From contig NC_015914.1 of assembly GCF_000222485.1 (NCBI RefSeq), positions 2,986,501-3,050,500 of the forward strand: a stretch of 64,000 nt of DNA, written 5' to 3'. Under the pieces are notes generated by a model. That model made no database searches and had not been told where the DNA came from. It was given only the letters and a program-made list of their open reading frames with translations. A program made the position numbers and the translations under genes. Each line of letters begins with the position of its first letter. The stretch's first letter is position 1. This DNA is from Cyclobacterium marinum DSM 745. GTDB lineage: Bacteria; Bacteroidota; Bacteroidia; Cytophagales; Cyclobacteriaceae. Below are positions 57,924-64,000 of this stretch, in pieces.

Positions 57924-58142
57924 ATGGCTAAACAAGCATCTATTGAACAGGACGGTACCATCGTAGAAGCATTGTCTAATGCAATGTTTAAGGTGGAACT
58001 TGAGAATGGTCACCAATTGATTGCACATATTTCCGGCAAGATGCGGATGAACTACATCAAAATTTTGCCCGGGGATAAAGTTAAGTTAGAAATGTCCCCT
58101 TATGATCTTACAAAAGGTAGAATTGTCTATCGATACAAGTAA
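57924..58142 (+). CDS. infA: Translation initiation factor IF-1
   Basis: 72 residues, OB fold. [19 protein letters not shown] and [20 protein letters not shown] are diagnostic. Two bases after map. Confidence 0.98.
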   Translation: MAKQASIEQDGTIVEALSNAMFKVELENGHQLIAHISGKMRMNYIKILPGDKVKLEMSPYDLTKGRIVYRYK

Positions 58143-58188
58143 GGTAGGGAGCGATTAAGGAGTATCAAATAGGAAAATTAGTATTGAT

Positions 58189-58305
58189 ATGAAAGTTAAA
58201 GCATCTATTAAGAAAAGAAGTGCTGACTGTAAAGTGATCCGACGAAAAGGGAAGCTTTATGTCATCAACAAAAAAAATCCGAAGTTTAAACAAAGACAAG
58301 GTTAA
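58189..58305 (+). CDS. rpmJ: 50S ribosomal protein L36 (zinc-free form)
   Basis: 38 residues read directly: starts [20 protein letters not shown] and ends NPKFKQRQG. Only one Cys (residue 14) remains of the C-C-C-H zinc set found in the zinc-binding form, so this copy should not need zinc. Six bases after its stop comes rpsM. Confidence 0.95.
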   Translation: MKVKASIKKRSADCKVIRRKGKLYVINKKNPKFKQRQG

Positions 58306-58310
58306 ATACT

Positions 58311-58688
58311 ATGGCTAGAATTGCAGGTGTCGATATACCGGACAATAAACGTGGTGTAATAGGCCTTACCTATATTTTTGGTATCGGCAGAAGTACGGCT
58401 AAAGCCATACTAGATAAAGCAGGTATTTCTTTAGACAAGAAAGCCGGAGAGTGGACAGATGATGAATCTACTGCTATCAGGAACATCATTTCTGAAGAAT
58501 TCAAGACTGAAGGTGTACTTAAATCTGAAGTACAGTTGAGTATCAAGAGGTTGATGGACATTGGTTGTTACAGAGGTTTGAGACACAGAAAAGGACTTCC
58601 TGTTCGTGGTCAAAAAACCAAAAACAACGCTAGAACCAGAAAAGGTAAGAGAAAAACTGTTGCCAACAAGAAGAAAGCGACTAAATAA
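58311..58688 (+). CDS. rpsM: 30S ribosomal protein S13
   Basis: 125 residues. 30S head protein touching P-site t[23 protein letters not shown] and [20 protein letters not shown] are typical. Lysine-rich C-terminus. Confidence 0.98.
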   Translation: MARIAGVDIPDNKRGVIGLTYIFGIGRSTAKAILDKAGISLDKKAGEWTDDESTAIRNIISEEFKTEGVLKSEVQLSIKRLMDIGCYRGLRHRKGLPVRGQKTKNNARTRKGKRKTVANKKKATK

Positions 58689-58703
58689 ATCCTGACATAG
58701 ATT

Positions 58704-59102
58704 ATGGCTCAGAAAAGAAACGAAAAGACAAAGGCTAAGAAGCGGGTTGTTAAAGTTGAAGCTGTGGGACAGGCCCATATCAAAGCTTCTTTCAACAATA
58801 TCATTATTTCCATCACCAACAATTCAGGACAAGTGATTTCTTGGGCTTCTGCTGGTAAGATGGGATTCAGGGGTTCTAAAAAGAACACTCCTTATGCTGC
58901 TCAAATGGCTGCTCAAAACTGTGGGCAGGTTGCGTATGACCTCGGTCTGAGAAAGATCGAAGTATTTGTAAAAGGTCCTGGAGCAGGTAGAGAATCTGCT
59001 ATCAGAACCTTACAAAATGTAGGATTGGATGTAACTACCATTACTGATGTTACCCCACTACCTCACAACGGTTGTCGTCCTCCAAAACGCAGAAGAGTTT
59101 AA
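58704..59102 (+). CDS. rpsK: 30S ribosomal protein S11
   Basis: 132 residues. Platform protein. [20 protein letters not shown] and the C-terminal [16 protein letters not shown] are diagnostic. Confidence 0.98.
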   Translation: MAQKRNEKTKAKKRVVKVEAVGQAHIKASFNNIIISITNNSGQVISWASAGKMGFRGSKKNTPYAAQMAAQNCGQVAYDLGLRKIEVFVKGPGAGRESAIRTLQNVGLDVTTITDVTPLPHNGCRPPKRRRV

Positions 59103-59119
59103 TTTAAAGAAAATATAGC

Positions 59120-59725
59120 ATGGCTAGATATAGAGGTCCAAAAGCAAAAATTGCCAGAAAATTTGGCGAGCCCATTGAAGGGCAAAGCAAAGTGCTTCAA
59201 AAGAAAAATTATCCTCCGGGAATGCATGGCAGAGGAAGACGTAAAAAACAGTCTGAATTTGCTATCCAATTGATGGAGAAACAAAAGGCTAAATACATCT
59301 ATGGTGTATTGGAAAGACAATTTGCTAAAATGTTCGATATCGCTTCTAGGAAAAAAGGCGTTACCGGTGAAAATTTGTTGCAATTGTTGGAAGGCCGTTT
59401 GGATAACTCGGTTTATAGACTAGGAATTGCTCCAACTAGAAGAGGAGCACGTCAGTTGGTATCTCACAAACATATTCTTGTGAATGGTACCGTTGTAAAT
59501 ATTCCATCTTTTCAGTTGAAGCCAGGTGATGTTGTTGCAGTAAGAGAGAAATCTAAATCATTAGAAGCAATAACCGAAAGTTTAAGAGGCAAAGGAACAA
59601 CCAGATTCAGTTGGTTGGAATGGGACAATACGTCCCTAAGTGGTAAGTTTGTAAGTGTTCCCTTAAGAGAAGATATTCCTGAGAACATCAAAGAACAACT
59701 TATCGTTGAATTGTACTCTAAGTAA
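59120..59725 (+). CDS. rpsD: 30S ribosomal protein S4
   Basis: 201 residues. 16S rRNA 5'-domain binder and body organiser. [20 protein letters not shown] is the S4 RNA-binding domain. The N-terminus lacks a zinc Cys cluster. In E. coli S4 represses the alpha operon; no leader element was recognised here. Confidence 0.98.
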   Translation: MARYRGPKAKIARKFGEPIEGQSKVLQKKNYPPGMHGRGRRKKQSEFAIQLMEKQKAKYIYGVLERQFAKMFDIASRKKGVTGENLLQLLEGRLDNSVYRLGIAPTRRGARQLVSHKHILVNGTVVNIPSFQLKPGDVVAVREKSKSLEAITESLRGKGTTRFSWLEWDNTSLSGKFVSVPLREDIPENIKEQLIVELYSK

Positions 59726-59757
59726 TCATTTACATTCCTATAAAAAGAATAAAAGAT

Positions 59758-60747
59758 ATGTCCATATTAGCATTTCAAATGCCAGAGAAAGTGGTAATGG
59801 AAAAAGCAGACGATTTTCACGGACTGTTTACCTTTAAGCCACTTGAAAAAGGGTACGGGGTTACCATCGGAAATGCCCTCAGAAGGATTCTTTTGTCTTC
59901 ACTGGAAGGATATGCTATTACAGCCGTTAAATTACCCGGTGTAGTGCATGAATTTTCCAGTATTGAGGGAGTGGTTGAAGACGTTACAGATATTATCCTT
60001 AACCTTAAGCAGGTTAGATTTAAAAAGATCCATGATGCCATTGATAATAAAATTACAGTGGAAGTCAAAAATCAGGATGTTTTTACAGCAGGTGATATTG
60101 CCAAATACACAACCTCTTTTGAAGTTTTGAATCCTGATTTGGTCATATGTCACTTGGATAAATCAAAGAGTCTCGAAATAGAACTTACAATCGATAAAGG
60201 CAGAGGATATCTTCCCGCAGAAGAGTCCAAGCCTAAAGAACAGATTTATGGTACTATTTCAGTTGATGCTGTTTTTACTCCTATTAAGAATGTAAAATAC
60301 AGAATCGAAAATACCAGGGTAGAGCAAAAGACTGACTATGAACAATTAATCATGGAAGTTAGCACTGATGGATCGATACATCCTGAAAAAGCCCTACAAG
60401 AATCTGCCAAGATATTGATTCAACACTTCATGTTGTTTTCTGATCAAACAATGGTTATTGATGCTCCGGGAAGTGGTGCAATCGAACCAATTGATGAGGA
60501 ATACCTTCACATGAGGAAATTGCTTAAAACTTCTTTGAGCGATTTGGATCTTTCTGTCAGAGCTTACAATTGTTTGAAAGCTGCTGACGTGAAAAGTCTG
60601 GGAGATCTTGCCAAACTTGAAATTTCTGACATGATGAAATTCAGGAACTTTGGTAAGAAATCTTTGGCAGAATTGGAACAACTAATCCAGGAAAAAGGCT
60701 TGACCTTCGGTATGGATCTGTCTAAGTATAAACTTGATGAAGAATAA
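59758..60747 (+). CDS. rpoA: RNA polymerase alpha subunit
   Basis: 329 residues. N-terminal dimer/assembly domain ([20 protein letters not shown]), acidic linker, and C-terminal domain ([32 protein letters not shown]) that contacts DNA and activators. Standard place between rpsD and rplQ. Confidence 0.99.
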   Translation: MSILAFQMPEKVVMEKADDFHGLFTFKPLEKGYGVTIGNALRRILLSSLEGYAITAVKLPGVVHEFSSIEGVVEDVTDIILNLKQVRFKKIHDAIDNKITVEVKNQDVFTAGDIAKYTTSFEVLNPDLVICHLDKSKSLEIELTIDKGRGYLPAEESKPKEQIYGTISVDAVFTPIKNVKYRIENTRVEQKTDYEQLIMEVSTDGSIHPEKALQESAKILIQHFMLFSDQTMVIDAPGSGAIEPIDEEYLHMRKLLKTSLSDLDLSVRAYNCLKAADVKSLGDLAKLEISDMMKFRNFGKKSLAELEQLIQEKGLTFGMDLSKYKLDEE

Positions 60748-60753
60748 TTAAAA

Positions 60754-61314
60754 ATGAGACACGGTAAGAAATTTAACCATTTGGGTAGAACCGCCTCACA
60801 TAGAAAGGCCATGCTTTCGAATATGGCCAAGTCTCTTTTGGAACACAAGCGTATCAGTACCACCCTTGCCAAAGCCAAAGAGTTGAGGAAATATATCGAA
60901 CCTTTGATTACTAAAGCCAAAGAAGATACTACCCACAATAGAAGGATAACATTTAGCTATCTTAGAAATAAGGAAGCTATTAAACTTCTTTTTGGAGAAG
61001 TAGTAGAAAAAGTTGGTAACCGTCCTGGTGGATATACAAGGATTATTAAAACAGGTTATAGATTGGGTGATAATGCTGAAATGTGTATCATCGAATTGGT
61101 TGATTTCAACGAATTAATGTTGAAAGAAGACAAACCTGTTAAGAAAGCTAGTAGAAGAAGTAGAAGAGGTTCCGGTAAAGGAACATCAGAAGCTGCTCCT
61201 ACAACTGAAGCTAAGGATAGTCCTGAAGCTGAAAAGGCGCCTGAAGCAGATGCTTCTGCGGATGTTTCAGATGATAAGACTGAAAATAAGGATGAAGATA
61301 AAAAAGCAGAGTAA
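60754..61314 (+). CDS. rplQ: 50S ribosomal protein L17 with charged C-terminal tail
   Basis: 186 residues; the core ([20 protein letters not shown] to the ELVDFNE region) takes about 125. The last 60 residues are a low-complexity tail, first basic ([14 protein letters not shown]), then acidic and Ala/Glu/Asp-rich, probably disordered. Last gene of the alpha unit, followed by a terminator. Confidence 0.97.
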   Translation: MRHGKKFNHLGRTASHRKAMLSNMAKSLLEHKRISTTLAKAKELRKYIEPLITKAKEDTTHNRRITFSYLRNKEAIKLLFGEVVEKVGNRPGGYTRIIKTGYRLGDNAEMCIIELVDFNELMLKEDKPVKKASRRSRRGSGKGTSEAAPTTEAKDSPEAEKAPEADASADVSDDKTENKDEDKKAE

Positions 61315-61349
61315 TCTAATCTATGCTATTCTTTCTTTAATATTTAATA

Positions 61350-61381
61350 GGGATTGGACTTTTTGTTCAGTCCCTTTTTTT
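61350..61381 (+). terminator. Intrinsic terminator after rplQ
   Basis: GGGATTGGAC (61350-61359) pairs with GTTCAGTCCC (61365-61374), with two G-T pairs and a T5 loop, followed by a long T-run. It ends the long ribosomal transcript before carA. Confidence 0.85.
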
Positions 61382-61423
61382 ATATCCTTTTCGCCGAAAG
61401 CTTTCTACAAATTAGAAAATTCT

Positions 61424-61431
61424 TAAATTTG
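61424..61431 (+). promoter_or_regulatory. -7 promoter element of carA
   Basis: TAAATTTG (exact TAnnTTTG) with TTTC at 61402-61405, 18 bases upstream, as a near -33 element. RNA would begin about ten bases before the carA ATG, so the leader is very short. Confidence 0.6.
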
Positions 61432-61447
61432 CATAGCAAAATTTGAT

Positions 61448-62539
61448 ATGAAAAAGAAAAAAGCAATACTTCTTTTAGCTGATGGTACTGTATTTACTGG
61501 AAGCCTTGTTGGGAGCCATGGCACCAATGGAGGTGAAATCTGTTTCAATACAGGGATGACCGGCTATCAAGAGATTTATACTGACCCATCCTATACAGGG
61601 CAAATTATTGTCAATACCACACCCCATATTGGAAATTACGGTGTGATTGATGAAGAAGCAGAATCCGATGCACCTTTGATCGCTGGAATTGTTGTCAATG
61701 ACTTTTCTAATGTATACAGTAGGTTGGATGCAAAATCTTCTCTTCAGGAATACCTTGAAAATCATAACATTACCGGTATTGCCGATGTAGATACACGAAA
61801 ATTGGTAAGACATATTCGGTCCAAAGGAGCAATGAATGCCATCATTAGCTCTGAATATGAAGATGTAGAAAGTCTTAAGGCCGAATTGGAAAAGGTTCCG
61901 GATATGAATGGGCTTGAACTATCTTCCACTGTTTCTACCAAAAGTCCCTACTTTGTAGGGGATCCTGATTCCTCCATCAAAATCGCTTGTGTAGATTATG
62001 GCATCAAACGTAATATTTTACGTTGCTTAGTAGAAAGAGGAATTTACTGTCAGGTTTATCCTGCCAAAACCAGCTTTCAGGAAATGGAACAATGGAATCC
62101 GGATGCTTATTTCCTTTCCAATGGACCCGGAGATCCTGCAGTTATGGAATACGCTGTTGATACCACCAAAGAAATTCTAGCTTTGGGCAAACCACTTTTC
62201 GGTATTTGCCTTGGCCATCAAATTCTGGCAAGAGCTTGTGGTGTAGGTACTTATAAAATGCATCATGGCCACCGTGGCCTCAATCATCCAATCAAAAATA
62301 TTTTGACCGGGAAAAGCGAAATTACCTCTCAAAATCATGGATTTGTGGTGAATAAAGATGATATTGAAAACAATAAAGAATTGGAAATCACCCATTACCA
62401 CTTAAATGATGGTACGGTTGCAGGTATTAAACTAAAAAATAAACCCGCATTTTCCGTTCAATATCACCCTGAGAGTTCTCCGGGCCCCCATGATTCAAGG
62501 TATTTATTTGATCAATTTATTTCACAAATTCAGAAATAA
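61448..62539 (+). CDS. carA: Carbamoyl-phosphate synthase small (glutaminase) subunit
   Basis: 363 residues. Class I glutamine amidotransferase that feeds ammonia to CarB for arginine and pyrimidine synthesis. N-terminal CPSase domain (GSHGTNGGEICFNTGMTGYQ), then the amidotransferase domain with nucleophile C254 in GICLGHQ and partners H340 and E342 in QYHPES. carB is not adjacent within the window. It is 21 bases from eno, so the two may share a transcript. Confidence 0.97.
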   Translation: MKKKKAILLLADGTVFTGSLVGSHGTNGGEICFNTGMTGYQEIYTDPSYTGQIIVNTTPHIGNYGVIDEEAESDAPLIAGIVVNDFSNVYSRLDAKSSLQEYLENHNITGIADVDTRKLVRHIRSKGAMNAIISSEYEDVESLKAELEKVPDMNGLELSSTVSTKSPYFVGDPDSSIKIACVDYGIKRNILRCLVERGIYCQVYPAKTSFQEMEQWNPDAYFLSNGPGDPAVMEYAVDTTKEILALGKPLFGICLGHQILARACGVGTYKMHHGHRGLNHPIKNILTGKSEITSQNHGFVVNKDDIENNKELEITHYHLNDGTVAGIKLKNKPAFSVQYHPESSPGPHDSRYLFDQFISQIQK

Positions 62540-63838
<1,299 letters not shown>

Positions 63839-63860
63839 ACCTTAGTAGAAATAAATAATT

Positions 63861-63897
63861 AACCTTTTCAGGGACCTCCTGAAAAGGTTTTTTTTTG
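63861..63897 (+). terminator. Intrinsic terminator after eno
   Basis: A 12-bp perfect stem AACCTTTTCAGG (63861-63872) / CCTGAAAAGGTT (63878-63889), loop GACCT, followed by a T-run. A textbook intrinsic terminator. The last 100 bases of the window after it show no recognisable gene. Confidence 0.92.
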
Positions 63898-64000
63898 CAT
63901 TGATTTCAACAGGTAAATTTCAGAGGACCATAACTGTAATTTTTAAATTGTCCAGTTTGGTCTTTGGAATTAAAAAAATTGGTTTGGCTCAATTAACAAT

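Overview
The window looks like chromosome from a member of the Bacteroidota, most likely Cytophagales (a Cyclobacteriaceae-like marine bacterium). The support is a SusC/SusD pair, many lipoproteins with a Cys after a hydrophobic signal, DUF4290, DUF3109 and DUF3467 family proteins, a MurA with Asp in place of the catalytic Cys, zinc-free forms of L36 and S14, and repeated promoters of the Bacteroidetes type (TTTG, 19-20 bases, TAnnTTTG). The assignment is inferred from family knowledge; no search was run.

Left part (1-12.5 kb): mixed housekeeping genes. In order: a truncated lipoprotein gene, a LuxE-like acyl-protein synthetase, a tiny lipoprotein, a sigma-54-type response regulator without a DNA-binding domain, the RNase P RNA gene (rnpB), a tiny membrane protein, a DUF3109 protein, murA with a DUF4290 gene, a UvrD/PcrA helicase, an LpxL-like acyltransferase, and a plus-strand unit of ECF sigma factor, anti-sigma factor, gmk and nadD.

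Middle accessory part (12.5-24 kb, all minus strand): susC and susD, an intrinsic terminator, then a tight three-gene unit coding for a 1110-residue VCBS/FG-GAP plus ASPIC/UnbV lipoprotein and two paralogous vanadium-haloperoxidase/PAP2-type lipoproteins whose vanadate/phosphate-binding residues are all present. This is the most system-like accessory locus: an outer-membrane import pair beside predicted cell-envelope enzymes of unknown substrate. An AT-rich gap of about 0.9 kb separates it from frr-pyrH. A lipoprotein M1 aminopeptidase with HEAT-like repeats follows.

Right part (29.4-64 kb, all plus strand): the core gene-expression cluster. tRNA-Tyr, tRNA-Gly, tRNA-Thr and tuf form one unit. 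tRNA-Trp, secE, nusG, rplKAJL and rpoBC follow, then a DUF3467 gene, then rpsL-rpsG-fusA-rpsJ. A perfect terminator and a strong promoter separate rpsJ from the rest of the S10 cluster, which runs through the spc and alpha clusters (rplC to rplQ, with secY, map, infA, rpmJ and rpoA but no adk). carA and eno close the window. Several terminator/promoter pairs show how this block is divided into transcription units. No CRISPR array, insertion sequence, prophage or rRNA gene was seen.
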